A stretch of 64,000 nucleotides of DNA from an uncultured Flavobacteriales bacterium (GCA_946479285.1 CAMLFH010000007.1:1-64000), one strand, 5' to 3'. Shown: positions 28,059 through 36,521, numbered from the stretch's first letter. Numbers and translations are program-made. Notes: generated by a model from the sequence alone, not told the origin.

Positions 28059-28273
28059 TCAATCTTCCTTCCTGTTAGGATACGTACTAAAATTATTTGC
28101 CCATATCCCCAATTTATGGATTCGGGCATAATTTTCAGCCACTTCGATTTGTTTCAGGAATCCATTGTAACTCTTTTTATCCATATACACCTTCACTTTG
28201 ATTTTACCAAAGGAAGATTTCATTTCATTACAAACACAATCAGAATTGTAAGAGCTTGTTTGAATAAATTCAT
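28059..28273 (-). pseudogene. Decayed secreted SNase-like gene coupled to folA
   Basis: The ATG at 28273 overlaps the folA stop (TAATG) and opens MNLFKQALTILIVFVMK, a signal-peptide start, then hits a stop. The next frame, from 28223, continues for 54 codons: KIKVKVYMDKKSYNGF, then QIEVAENYARIHKLGIWANN. The AENYARIHKLGIW stretch resembles the end of staphylococcal-nuclease-like proteins (A-x-A-K-x-x-K-x-G-I/L-W). So a short secreted nuclease-like protein seems to have lost its middle by deletion and frameshift. The family match is from motif only. Confidence 0.5.
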
Positions 28274-28779
28274 TACTTCTTCGTATACTTTTTCACCTGG
28301 AAACTTACCGCATGCTTCTCATCAGCTTCCTGCTCAAAAACGGTTTCTACATTCCAGGTTGATTCATCAAATTCCGGGAAGAAGGTCTCTGCTCCGTAAG
28401 TATGATTTACATGTGTGATATACATTTCATCCAGGACATTTAAAGCCATTGCTTCTTTGTAAATCTGTCCGCCACCGATAATAAAAACCGTTCTTTCGGT
28501 TTCATTCCTGTAATGTTCCAGGCAGGTTTCCAGAGAAGAAAAAACGACTGCTCCCGGAGCTTCATAGTTGCTATTTCGAGTCAAAACTGCATTTTCGCGA
28601 TTTGGAAGCGGCCGAAATCGTTCCGGAATGGAATCGTAGTTCTTACGACCTGTGACGATAATATGTCCGGTGGTTGTTTCCTTAAAAAACTTCATATCTG
28701 CCGGCAAGTGCCACATCAAATCGTTGTTCTTTCCTATTCCGCGTTCGTTGTCCATTGCAACGATCAATGATACTTTCAT
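28273..28779 (-). CDS. folA: Dihydrofolate reductase
   Basis: 168 residues, usual length. MKVSLIVAMDNERGIGKNND, catalytic Asp28 in MWHLPADMKFFKE, NADPH-binding VTGRKNYDSIPERFRPLP, and IIGGGQIYKEAM. Reduces dihydrofolate to tetrahydrofolate for thymidylate and purine synthesis. Directly abuts the upstream DUF4230 gene (28780), so they are co-transcribed. Confidence 0.96.
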   Translation of the reverse strand: MKVSLIVAMDNERGIGKNNDLMWHLPADMKFFKETTTGHIIVTGRKNYDSIPERFRPLPNRENAVLTRNSNYEAPGAVVFSSLETCLEHYRNETERTVFIIGGGQIYKEAMALNVLDEMYITHVNHTYGAETFFPEFDESTWNVETVFEQEADEKHAVSFQVKKYTKK

Positions 28780-29448
28780 TTAAGGGCTCTGTTTTTCAAA
28801 TTTAATGACCAATACTTTGTCTGTCCGGATCAAAGCCCGCAATGCTTTTTCCAAAGGAGCTTTTGCGCGCTCAGGCAATTTCAGCCGGTTCCCCGAAGCA
28901 ATCATTTTATTTCGAGCTTTGCGTTGTAAATGTGCCTTCTCGTAATCCTGCCAATCGCCATTCTCTAAACAAACTTCCGTTCCTTTCGGGTTAATTGAAA
29001 CTGAGAGGAGTTCCGGCTGTGGAATCAGGATAGTCAAGGTGTCATTGTCGGGAAGAAATTGAAAATCTTTTCGTTTCAAATCCACTCCATATAAGAGTTC
29101 TCCTCTTACTATCAGGGTCAATTGCCGTTTAATGATACTCGCACGCATTCCGTGCTTAAACTGATCCGGATCGGTTATTTTATCAAGCGCTCCCCAAATT
29201 GCATCACTTTCTGATTTATAGATCTCCACGGAATCCACTACCGTTTCATCCTGGAATTTCAGCGTATTCAATTCGAGGATAGAACGGATCTGTTCCACCT
29301 TCAAAGGAGTATCCTTTAAAACGATCTCGTCGGAAGATTCACCCTTGAAAAACAATTGATACACCCAATAAGCAGCAAAGGCAATCAATGCAACCAGGGC
29401 CAATCTAATTATCAGCGTTTGTATTTCTTTTATCTTTTGGAGCTTCAT
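28780..29448 (-). CDS. DUF4230 membrane-anchored protein
   Basis: 222 residues. One N-terminal membrane helix (about 12-32), then a domain I assign to DUF4230: TLIVRGELLYGVDLKRKDF, NDTLTILIPQPELLSVSINP and the basic C-terminal helix. Function unknown. It overlaps the upstream DUF4230 lipoprotein gene by 44 nt and abuts folA, so it lies within a tight operon. Confidence 0.8.
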   Translation of the reverse strand: MKLQKIKEIQTLIIRLALVALIAFAAYWVYQLFFKGESSDEIVLKDTPLKVEQIRSILELNTLKFQDETVVDSVEIYKSESDAIWGALDKITDPDQFKHGMRASIIKRQLTLIVRGELLYGVDLKRKDFQFLPDNDTLTILIPQPELLSVSINPKGTEVCLENGDWQDYEKAHLQRKARNKMIASGNRLKLPERAKAPLEKALRALIRTDKVLVIKFEKQSP

Positions 29449-29980
29449 GTACGATTACTTGTTCAAATCCTAAGTTCTTGTAAAAGTCAACGATGAAGAT
29501 TTTTGCATTTTGCTCTGCTTCATCGAGGATGTTTAGTTTTTGGAGATCTTTTCGAATAGATTCTTCTCCTTTCTGCAATACTTTCGATTTTTCTACCTGT
29601 GAAAAATTAGACCTAAAACCATTGACGTCTGTCATTTCGGTTCGAACCAAATCAGGATCCATCTCGAAGGACACAATTTCCGGAGGAGGAAGCTGAATGG
29701 TAATTTTATTCCCTTCCACCCGGATATCGGATTCTTTGATCGCATTGAGATTCACTCCGGCCTTAACAGTGGCTTTGCAACTCAACAGTATCTTTCGATC
29801 CCCAAACTTATACCATTCTCCTTCATCATCCCAATGCAGGACCTTTCCCAGTGTATATTCTGTAGTAGAAAGTGTACCTATAGACCGGATCTGGTAAATT
29901 TCTGTTTCATTCACTTCCGGGCCACTTCCGCAGGATGCAAGCAATAAGGCAATGACACTTAAAAACAACCAATTTCTCAT
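29405..29980 (-). CDS. DUF4230 lipoprotein
   Basis: 191 residues. Lipobox ALLLASCGSG (Cys17). Core: KILLSCKATVKAGVNLNAIKE, KITIQLPPPEIVSFEMDPD and the tail with DFYKNLGFEQVIVHE. Shares the same strand order as the next gene (beta strand, acidic turn, I-x-L/I-P-x-P-E), so the pair looks like an old tandem duplication with one member lipid-anchored and one helix-anchored. Starts 5 nt after the M20 gene stop. Confidence 0.8.
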   Translation of the reverse strand: MRNWLFLSVIALLLASCGSGPEVNETEIYQIRSIGTLSTTEYTLGKVLHWDDEGEWYKFGDRKILLSCKATVKAGVNLNAIKESDIRVEGNKITIQLPPPEIVSFEMDPDLVRTEMTDVNGFRSNFSQVEKSKVLQKGEESIRKDLQKLNILDEAEQNAKIFIVDFYKNLGFEQVIVHEAPKDKRNTNADN

Positions 29981-29985
29981 AATTC

Positions 29986-31176
29986 TTATTCAAAAGCAGC
30001 TAAACACATCACCTGCATTCCTACAATCAATGCTTTGCTGTCGATATCAAATTTCGGATGGTGTACACCATAAACAATGCCTGAATCTTCGTTTCGAACT
30101 CCAAGCCTGAAAAAACATACCGGGATTTCCTGTGCATAGAACGAAAAATCTTCCGATGTTAGACGAATGGGCAGCTCTTCCACCTTATCGGTTCCAAAGA
30201 AATCTTTGCTTCGATTCATCATTTTCTCTGTCAAAGCCGGATCGTTTTCCAAATAGGGATAACCTTTCGAGATTTCCAAGTCGGCAGTTGCACCAAATTG
30301 CTCACAGGTTAAATGAACATGTTTCGCAATTAATTCCAACGCTTCTTTTCTCCAGGCTTCGTTCATAGTACGAAAAGTTCCTTTCAAAACAGCTTTCTCC
30401 GGGATTACATTTGTTGCACCAAGTGCTTCAAAATGTCCGAATGACAATACGCAGGGAACTTTCGGATCGCATTTTCTACTCACGATCTGCTGCAGACCTG
30501 TGAGCAACTGTGCTCCAATCATAATCGGATCAATTGTCTGATGCGGAGTTGCTCCATGACCACCCTTTCCGTTTATCGTAAGGTAAATCTCATCACAGGA
30601 AGCCATGTACAATCCTGGTCTGAAGCCCACCTTTCCCGTTTCCATTTCGGGGAAAACATGTAAAGCAAAAATCTCATGGACCGGTGGATGCATTAAAGCT
30701 CCATCAGCAATCATCAAAGAAGCTCCACCGGGATTCTTCTCTTCTCCGGGTTGAAAAAACAACTTCACCGGATGCTTCAACAAGTTTCTATTCTCCCACA
30801 AAATCTCCGCGGCACCCAACAAAACAGCAGTGTGCACATCGTGTCCGCAGGCATGCATTACTCCGTCGATTGTGGATTTATAAGTGCTGGTATTTTGTTC
30901 GGTAATCGGTAAAGCATCTAATTCGGAACGTAAACCAATACAGGAATCTGTTTCTTTATGATTATCCGAACGAATAATTCCCAATAAACCGGTTCCTGCT
31001 ATCTCTTTTTGATAAGGAATCCCGATTTGATCCAACTTTTCAGCAACAAAATTCATCGTGTTGAACTCCGAATAAGATAATTCAGGGAAACGGTGCATGT
31101 GCTCGCGGTATTCTTTGACTTTATCAAATAATTCTGCGGAACGTGTGCGGATAATGTGATGAATTGTTGAATCCAT
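29986..31176 (-). CDS. M20 family amidohydrolase
   Basis: 396 residues from the ATG (MDSTIHHIIRTRS); a TTG upstream is less likely. Metal ligands of the M20D branch: HACGHDVHTAVLLG, FQPGEEKNPGG and the C-terminal VHHPKFDID; substrate loop GKGGHGATPHQTIDP. Members hydrolyse N-acyl amino acids, hippurate or indole-acetyl conjugates. No signal peptide, so cytoplasmic. First gene of the M20-DUF4230-DUF4230-folA run. Confidence 0.9.
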   Translation of the reverse strand: MDSTIHHIIRTRSAELFDKVKEYREHMHRFPELSYSEFNTMNFVAEKLDQIGIPYQKEIAGTGLLGIIRSDNHKETDSCIGLRSELDALPITEQNTSTYKSTIDGVMHACGHDVHTAVLLGAAEILWENRNLLKHPVKLFFQPGEEKNPGGASLMIADGALMHPPVHEIFALHVFPEMETGKVGFRPGLYMASCDEIYLTINGKGGHGATPHQTIDPIMIGAQLLTGLQQIVSRKCDPKVPCVLSFGHFEALGATNVIPEKAVLKGTFRTMNEAWRKEALELIAKHVHLTCEQFGATADLEISKGYPYLENDPALTEKMMNRSKDFFGTDKVEELPIRLTSEDFSFYAQEIPVCFFRLGVRNEDSGIVYGVHHPKFDIDSKALIVGMQVMCLAAFE

Positions 31177-31259
31177 TGATTTCAAATATGACTTACTATC
31201 AAAGTTACTAAAAGAATTGCGAATGGAGAATGGTTCAGGGGTTTAAACAGTTCAACCGA

Positions 31260-31276
31260 TTAAACTTCTTTGAACA
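31260..31276 (-). repeat. Dispersed TTCAA-rich repeat, copy 1
   Basis: The minus strand reads TGTTCAAAGAAGTTTAA, identical over 17 bases to 34179-34195 on the plus strand. The surrounding 31241-31300 is rich in TTGAAC/GTTCAA words and abuts the stop of the LuxE-like gene. Confidence 0.5.
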
Positions 31277-31294
31277 TTTTTAACCTTTTGAACT

Positions 31295-32269
31295 TCAATT
31301 TGCAACAAGCAAATTGCACCCACGGATGTCAGAATGATCGAATCGACCCATCAGGCGTAATTTTCCGGCTTCCAACCTTCCTAAATCCTGCGTTTCAATA
31401 AAAGCACAGGAATAAATATTGGTCAAATCCATCACGTTGACTCCGCCCGTTTTGTCTAATTCCAAAAGTTCAAAAGGATCATTGACTTCTCTCAGAGATA
31501 TTTTCATCCAGGAAGGCAATTCGAATAAACCGTTTTTATCACTGTAGGCCTGGGAAAGCAATTCACACATGCCATATTCGGATGCAATGTACTCACAACC
31601 AAATCCGGCAATTAATTCTGCGTGCATTTCCTCTTTGGTCATTTCTTTGCGTTTTCCTTTCATTCCACCGGTTTCAATGACTGTCACATCGTGAAGATCC
31701 GGTTTCATTTCCGCCAGATCCAATAAAGCATAAGAAACGCCGAATAAAACAAGTTTCTTACCGGTTTTTCTTCCTTCGGAAATAGCACTCAATAAACTTT
31801 CCGGACTTTCCAGGTAATATCCGGAAAGCGGGTTTTTCGTTCCTTCAATCAATTTATCCACCATGTAAACCAAACTGGATTCGCCTTGCGAAACGTAATT
31901 CGGCAACAGCGCAAAAATAATCTGATCTTCTAATTTCCCCAGGAACCTTTCGTAAGTCGGAATGAAAGAGCGTTCATAAATAGAAACATCCGCAACAACA
32001 TGCGAACTTCGGACCATTCCGGTTGTACCGCTGCTTTTGAAAACCTGCTGAGCGGATTGATTGTCTGCAAGGATTTGATGGGTTTTAAAAAAACTGATCG
32101 GTAAATGTGGAATTTGAGAATAATGAGTTGGCTCCGGCCGATTGAGCAATTCCAGGAAAGTTTTGTAAACGGGAACGTGTTCTTTTTGGAACTGGTAAAC
32201 GTCCAGAGCACAGCGATTAAAATCATCAGCTGTCTGAATAGAAAATATGCGATCAATAAGCGCTTGCAT
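31295..32269 (-). CDS. Acyl-protein synthetase (LuxE) family protein
   Basis: 324 residues, related to the adenylate-forming LuxE/PaaK group. AMP-binding-like loop FKSSGTTGMVRS (about residues 76-87), ETGGMKGKRKEMT, and the adenylation motif ASEYGMCELLSQAY. Activates a fatty acid or other carboxylate as acyl-adenylate, often for surface-polysaccharide or lipid pathways in Bacteroidota. No lux genes nearby, so substrate unknown. Stands alone between two short intergenic regions. Confidence 0.85.
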   Translation of the reverse strand: MQALIDRIFSIQTADDFNRCALDVYQFQKEHVPVYKTFLELLNRPEPTHYSQIPHLPISFFKTHQILADNQSAQQVFKSSGTTGMVRSSHVVADVSIYERSFIPTYERFLGKLEDQIIFALLPNYVSQGESSLVYMVDKLIEGTKNPLSGYYLESPESLLSAISEGRKTGKKLVLFGVSYALLDLAEMKPDLHDVTVIETGGMKGKRKEMTKEEMHAELIAGFGCEYIASEYGMCELLSQAYSDKNGLFELPSWMKISLREVNDPFELLELDKTGGVNVMDLTNIYSCAFIETQDLGRLEAGKLRLMGRFDHSDIRGCNLLVAN

Positions 32270-32334
32270 GAATGCTTTTTTTAACCAATTTCATTGCTAA
32301 AAATATTGAAAATCAATTATTTAAAAATAAAGCT

Positions 32335-32352
32335 GTTCGCAAATTAGCGAAC
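32335..32352 (-). terminator. Possible terminator after the orphan histidine kinase
   Basis: GTTCGC (32335-32340) and GCGAAC (32347-32352) pair around AAATTA. On the minus strand the hairpin is followed by AGCTTTATTTTT. It is 61 nt past the kinase stop. Weak: short stem and imperfect T-run. Confidence 0.35.
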
Positions 32353-32412
32353 AAGCGAATTTTGAAATTTGAAAATTTTATTATTCATAATCTTCCACAA
32401 AGGTAACTGGAA

Positions 32413-33756
32413 TTACTTCAGAGGGAATTTCAACGAGAAGGTTGTTCCTTTTCCAGGCTGACTTTTCACCTGGATTGTTCCTCCGTGTTCTTCCACAATC
32501 AGTTTCACATAATAAAGTCCCAATCCAAAGCCTTTTACATCGTGTAAATTCCCTGTAGGAACACGGTAAAATTTATCAAAGATCATTTTGAGATCTTCCC
32601 GCTTCATTCCGATTCCGTTATCTGTAATGGATAAGTAAAAGAACTGTGCATCATCCCAGGTGCGAATATCAATATGCGGAACGGTATTGCAATATTTCAC
32701 CGCGTTGTCCAGCAAATTGTAAATCACATTCGTGATATGAACTTCATCCATCATCAGGGTTTCACGTGTTGCATCGAGCAATAATTCTATTTCGCCGCCC
32801 TGATCTGTTTGATTAATATCAAAACTCTCTTTTGCTTCCAGGATCAGATCATGAATAGAACAGGACTCCTTCTTCAAAGTCAATTTCTCCCGATCCAACT
32901 TCGCCACATTCAACACACGCTCCACCTGATTTTCAAGGCGTTTATTTTCCTTGTAAATAATCTCCGCATAGCGATGCAAACGATCCGGATCCTCTTTAAA
33001 ATCTCCCCGCAACAGCAATTCACTGGAAAGACCAATGGTTGAGATCGGTGTTTTCAACTCGTGCGTCATGTTGTTGATGAAATCGGTTTTTACTTCCGAA
33101 AGGCGTTTTTGTTTCAGAATGACATTCAAAGTAAATACAAAGAACAAAAACAAGAGCAGCAAAAGGACCACCAGGTAAAGCCAGGGATAAAAATCTGTTT
33201 TGGCTACATCAATAGAACTGGAGCTTACGTTCGGAAAAATAACCGTAAAGTAATGTCCGTCATTCTTCCATTTTAACTGATTGGAAGTTTTACCAACAGA
33301 ATCATTATTGGTAACGGAATAGGAAGAATCCTTGGTATAGCGAATCAGGTTTCCAAAGATGATCGAATCGGAATAGCAATCGTAGATTCCATAAACGAAA
33401 TCCTGGTTGAGACTTTGGTTATCAAACTCACGTTTCAGTAATTGCTCCAAATAATAAGGATGCAGTTCTTCTTCAATGTCTACTGAAAAGTAATTGGGTC
33501 GAATTTGCTTGACAGCCCCATAAAGATTCGCACTGATATCATCTTTGGTATTGATCTGCTCCAAAACATCCCTCAAGGCAATATGAGCCCGTTCCGAAAA
33601 CTGCTTCAGGTTCAGACTGTCTTCCCTTTCCTGGATTTGGACCGTCAAACGCTGCGCCTCATTTGTTTTATGGATCCAAAACAATTGAATAGTCAGAACA
33701 CTCAGCAAAGAGAGTATTCCCAAGATAATGACGGTATTGATTGTTTTGCGATTCAC
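32413..33756 (-). CDS. Sensor histidine kinase (orphan)
   Basis: 447 residues, GTG start (MNRKTINTVIILG). Membrane helix at about 8-27, extracytoplasmic region to about 185, second helix about 190-212, HisKA with FINNMTHELKTPIST (phospho-His about 235), and HATPase with DNAVKYCN (N box), TDNGIGM (G1), GFGLGLYYV (G2). No response regulator gene is next to it, so its partner is elsewhere. Confidence 0.92.
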   Translation of the reverse strand: MNRKTINTVIILGILSLLSVLTIQLFWIHKTNEAQRLTVQIQEREDSLNLKQFSERAHIALRDVLEQINTKDDISANLYGAVKQIRPNYFSVDIEEELHPYYLEQLLKREFDNQSLNQDFVYGIYDCYSDSIIFGNLIRYTKDSSYSVTNNDSVGKTSNQLKWKNDGHYFTVIFPNVSSSSIDVAKTDFYPWLYLVVLLLLLFLFFVFTLNVILKQKRLSEVKTDFINNMTHELKTPISTIGLSSELLLRGDFKEDPDRLHRYAEIIYKENKRLENQVERVLNVAKLDREKLTLKKESCSIHDLILEAKESFDINQTDQGGEIELLLDATRETLMMDEVHITNVIYNLLDNAVKYCNTVPHIDIRTWDDAQFFYLSITDNGIGMKREDLKMIFDKFYRVPTGNLHDVKGFGLGLYYVKLIVEEHGGTIQVKSQPGKGTTFSLKFPLK

Positions 33757-33780
33757 TTTACAAGTTCAAAATGTTGGAAA

Positions 33781-33844
33781 AGGACTTCGACTACGCTCAG
33801 TCACCTTTTCCAAACAACTAAGGATACTGAATGGAGTCGAAATG
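33781..33844. repeat. TTCGACTACGCTCAGT-type inverted repeat, copy 1
   Basis: ACTTCGACTACGCTCAGT near 33783 and ACTGAATGGAGTCGAAAT at 33828-33844 are imperfect inverted repeats enclosing about 28 nt. A second copy with the same arms and the shared interior CACCTTTTCCAA lies at 57795-57866. It sits between the orphan kinase promoter region and the rhodanese stop. Confidence 0.75.
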
Positions 33845-33850
33845 TCTTTA

Positions 33851-34168
33851 TTAATAGGCTTCCATGGAAGGATCTACTTCTTCGATCCAGGCAAGGATCC
33901 CGCCTTCCAGATTGTACAGGTTGGTATATCCGTGCTGCTGCTCTAAAAAGGAAATCACATTGGCACTTCTTTTCCCGGAACGACAGTGAACAACCACTTT
34001 TTTAGTGGTATCAATCTGACCGAATTCTGCCGGAACATCGTTCATTGGGATCAAAATTCCATCCAGGGAACAGATTTCATTTTCGTATGGTTCACGCACG
34101 TCGATCAATTGGAAATCCTCGTTTCCATCTCTCCATGCTTTCAATTCGCTTACTGTAATGCTTTTCAT
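33851..34168 (-). CDS. Rhodanese-like domain protein
   Basis: 105 residues, a single rhodanese domain. Active-site loop HCRSGKRSA with Cys62; also LIDVREPYENEI and LYNLEGGILAW. Transfers sulfur from thiosulfate or persulfides, or acts as a persulfide carrier. Cytoplasmic, monocistronic. Confidence 0.92.
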   Translation of the reverse strand: MKSITVSELKAWRDGNEDFQLIDVREPYENEICSLDGILIPMNDVPAEFGQIDTTKKVVVHCRSGKRSANVISFLEQQHGYTNLYNLEGGILAWIEEVDPSMEAY

Positions 34169-34178
34169 ATTCTAAAAG

Positions 34179-34246
34179 TGTTCAAAGAAGTTTAAATGTT
34201 CAAAAGTTCAATTTAGAGATCTCGTTTGAACTCTTGAACATTTCTT
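34179..34246. repeat. Dispersed TTCAA-rich repeat, copy 2, with long inverted repeat
   Basis: 34179-34195 matches 31260-31276 (opposite strand) exactly over 17 nt. Immediately after, AAATGTTCAAAAGTTCAA (34194-34211) pairs with TTGAACTCTTGAACATTT (34226-34243) with one mismatch, giving a long potential hairpin in the gap before the rhodanese gene. Confidence 0.6.
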
Positions 34247-34262
34247 CATTTAAAAAATGAAG

Positions 34263-34288
34263 AAAGCGACCAAATTGATCGCTTTACA
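34263..34288 (-). terminator. Terminator after the DUF4197 gene
   Basis: AAAGCGA (34263-34269) and TCGCTTT (34279-34285) form a 7-bp stem around a 9-nt loop. On the minus strand it is followed by CTTCATTTTTT. About 58 nt after the gene's stop. Confidence 0.55.
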
Positions 34289-34342
34289 AAATTAGGCATT
34301 ATGCGCTAAAGAAGTTTCATTCTCAAGCTGTTTAACTACTTT

Positions 34343-35077
34343 TTAGCTTTTCCCGAAAACCTTCTTCAGTAAGTCCGTAACCTGAGCTGCCGGATCCTTG
34401 CGAATCTTCGCTTCCTGCTCGCTGATCAAAATCATTAATCCGTCGATTGCTTTTGCAGTAACATATTTTTCCAGGTCCGGATTCTGTTTTGTCACTCCTG
34501 GGATTTTATTGTATTTGGTTACCAATGGGTTCCAATACTCTGTTACACGAACTTTGTCCATAGCTGCTTTAACAATGGGTGTAAACTTCTCCGTTAAGGA
34601 TGCTGTTGTTTTCTCACGTAAAAAATGAGTTGCAGCAGTATCACTTCCATTCAGAATTGCAAATCCATCACCAACCGACATGCCTTTCACAGCTCCGGCA
34701 AACACATCAAAAGCACTTTTTGCAGCTTCTTCTGCAGCACGGTTTACCGATTCTTCAAATTTTGTAACCTGGCCCTGCATGCCCAGCATCACTAATTTCT
34801 CTTTCATAACTTTAGCTTCTGCAGGCCATGGAATAAACACTTTTTGGTTCTTATAAAAACCATCTAATGCACTGGCTGAGCCTGCTGCCGTTTTAGCACC
34901 TGTAACCAGAGCTTCTCGCAAACCGCTAACCACTTCATCATTTGTTAATCCCGGTTTCGAGGTGCCTGTCCCCGAACTGATTGTTTCTTTGCCTTTGGAG
35001 ATCATTTTCCCCAGGGTCTGAGCATTGGACATATAACTCGTACTGATAAGGATGGCAATTGCGATACTGATTTTCAT
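34343..35077 (-). CDS. DUF4197 family protein
   Basis: 244 residues. Signal peptide ISIAIAILISTSYMSNAQ, then the mainly helical DUF4197 domain: LTNDEVVSGLREALVTGAK, FYKNQKVFIPWPAEAKVM, FAGAVKGMSVGDGFAILNG and YVTAKAIDGLMILISEQEAKIR. Periplasmic, function unknown. Monocistronic. Confidence 0.88.
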   Translation of the reverse strand: MKISIAIAILISTSYMSNAQTLGKMISKGKETISSGTGTSKPGLTNDEVVSGLREALVTGAKTAAGSASALDGFYKNQKVFIPWPAEAKVMKEKLVMLGMQGQVTKFEESVNRAAEEAAKSAFDVFAGAVKGMSVGDGFAILNGSDTAATHFLREKTTASLTEKFTPIVKAAMDKVRVTEYWNPLVTKYNKIPGVTKQNPDLEKYVTAKAIDGLMILISEQEAKIRKDPAAQVTDLLKKVFGKS

Positions 35078-35106
35078 ATTGTGTGTTTTAATTTTTAATT
35101 GTTTGC

Positions 35107-35130
35107 AGGGATGCGACGCATTGCGTCCCT
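35107..35130. repeat. GC-rich palindromic repeat upstream of the DUF4197 gene
   Basis: AGGGATGCGACGCA followed by TTGCGTCCCT. It contains GACGCA-T-TGCGTC and TGCG-A-CGCA, and the ends AGGGA/TCCCT pair. It is markedly GC-rich against an AT-rich gap and looks like a small dispersed repetitive palindrome, though only one copy is in the window. Confidence 0.5.
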
Positions 35131-35171
35131 ACTTAATTTTTAACGTTTCATTCAAACAAAAATTGTTCCAT

Positions 35172-35203
35172 AAAAAAGGGCGGAAAATTTTCCGCCCTTT
35201 TTT
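35172..35203 (-). terminator. Perfect 32-bp palindromic terminator after the FNR gene
   Basis: Six A, GGGCGG, AAAATTTT, CCGCCC, six T: a perfect palindrome. Strong GC stem with T-run in both directions. The FNR stop codon (35202-35204) overlaps its edge, so it terminates that minus-strand gene. Confidence 0.88.
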
Positions 35204-36212
35204 AAAATCCCTGCACCCCGTTTACGGTAGTGTACTTCAGAATATTTTTCTTATCCGGGTGAATCCGTGCAAATGCGGATTGAACGGCCAAAGTTCCTTC
35301 GTGGAAACCACACAGGATCAGCTTCAGTTTATTTTCATAAGTATTTACGTCACCGATGGCATAAATTCCCGGAATGTTCGTGGAATAATCAAGCGTATTT
35401 ACTTTGATTGCATTTTTCTCGATCTCAAGACCCCAATCTCCGATCGGACCCAAAGAGGGCTTCAAACCAAATAGCGGAATGAAGTGATCAGTTTCACGCA
35501 GAATTTCTCCTTGTGTATTGTGCTGAATTTTCACATGACTTAAACATTCGTCCCCTTCTACTCCAACAACTTCTGCTTCCGTGATCAGGTTGATCTGGCC
35601 GTTTTCTGCCATATCGATCACTTTTTGAACCGAATCCAAATGTCCGCGGAAAGATGCACTTCTGTGAACCAATACCACTTCTTTAGCGATTTTCTTTTCT
35701 GCCAAGAAGATTGACCAATCCAAGGCGGAATCCCCACCTCCGGCAATCACACAACGTTTTCCCCTGTAGAATTCCGGATCTTTGATAATGTATTCAATTC
35801 CTTTATCCTCAAAGTCTGTAATATTTGAAATAGGTGGTTTCCGCGGTTCAAAAACTCCCAATCCACCTGCAATCATTACGATAGGTGCCTGGTGTTTTGT
35901 TCCTTTTACGGTTGTTACAATGAATTTTCCGTCTTCCGTTTTATCAATGGTCATCGCAGCTTCTCCCAAAGTGAATCCGGGTTTGAAAGGCGCGGCCTGC
36001 TCCATTAAATTATCGATCAGTTCTCCCGCCAAAACAGATGGGAACCCCGGAATGTCATAAATGGGTTTCTTAGGATAAATTTCCGAACATTGTCCGCCTG
36101 GCTGGGGCAGTGAATCAATCAAATGACAATGTAATTTCAACAATCCGGCTTCGAATATGGTAAAAAGTCCTACAGGACCAGCACCAATTATAATTATATC
36201 AGTTTCAATCAT
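35202..36212 (-). CDS. Ferredoxin--NADP+ reductase (thioredoxin-reductase-like)
   Basis: 336 residues. FAD site IIIIGAGPVGLFTIFEAG, NADPH site CVIAGGGDSALDWSI, and second FAD motif GIYAIGDVNTYENK. It lacks the redox CxxC of thioredoxin reductase and keeps DIPGFPSV and PQPGGQCSEIYPKK, as in YumC-type FNR. Moves electrons between NADPH and ferredoxin. Monocistronic with its own terminator. Confidence 0.9.
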   Translation of the reverse strand: MIETDIIIIGAGPVGLFTIFEAGLLKLHCHLIDSLPQPGGQCSEIYPKKPIYDIPGFPSVLAGELIDNLMEQAAPFKPGFTLGEAAMTIDKTEDGKFIVTTVKGTKHQAPIVMIAGGLGVFEPRKPPISNITDFEDKGIEYIIKDPEFYRGKRCVIAGGGDSALDWSIFLAEKKIAKEVVLVHRSASFRGHLDSVQKVIDMAENGQINLITEAEVVGVEGDECLSHVKIQHNTQGEILRETDHFIPLFGLKPSLGPIGDWGLEIEKNAIKVNTLDYSTNIPGIYAIGDVNTYENKLKLILCGFHEGTLAVQSAFARIHPDKKNILKYTTVNGVQGF

Positions 36213-36521
36213 TATTCCTATTAAAGTAGCACAACGCTTGTGCTAAAGCTTCAGCGACGGTACAAAAATAACGATTGTTTTGCAGATAATGATCGCTAAA
36301 AAACGGTAAATCGACTGCCTTCCGTGTGAGAAATAAAGAGATGATGATGAAAACCGCGAAGCTTTCTTATTTTTGTTGGGTGGAGGAAGACAACACCCAA
36401 TTTTTACCACAAATGCACAAATAGTTGGGTGGCGCTTACCAGTCGCCACAAATTTTTACAAGAAGCCAATCCTGGTTTATTAGTGTAACTTGTGCGGTAC
36501 GTGTGTTGTTTACTAAATTCA
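36213..36521. other. Gene-free gap with two hairpins
   Basis: No supportable gene. TTGGGTG and CACCCAA pair around 11 nt near 36376-36400, and GTGGCG and CGCCAC pair around 9 nt near 36430-36450. The gap separates the divergent FNR and glycosyltransferase genes and must hold both promoters; no clear TAnnTTTG with TTG spacing was found. Confidence 0.5.

Noticed and set aside
27984..28418. 144-codon open frame on the plus strand
   Set aside because: It is antisense to the folA end and the decayed nuclease-like gene, with no motif and an Ile/Phe/His-rich composition typical of a shadow frame.
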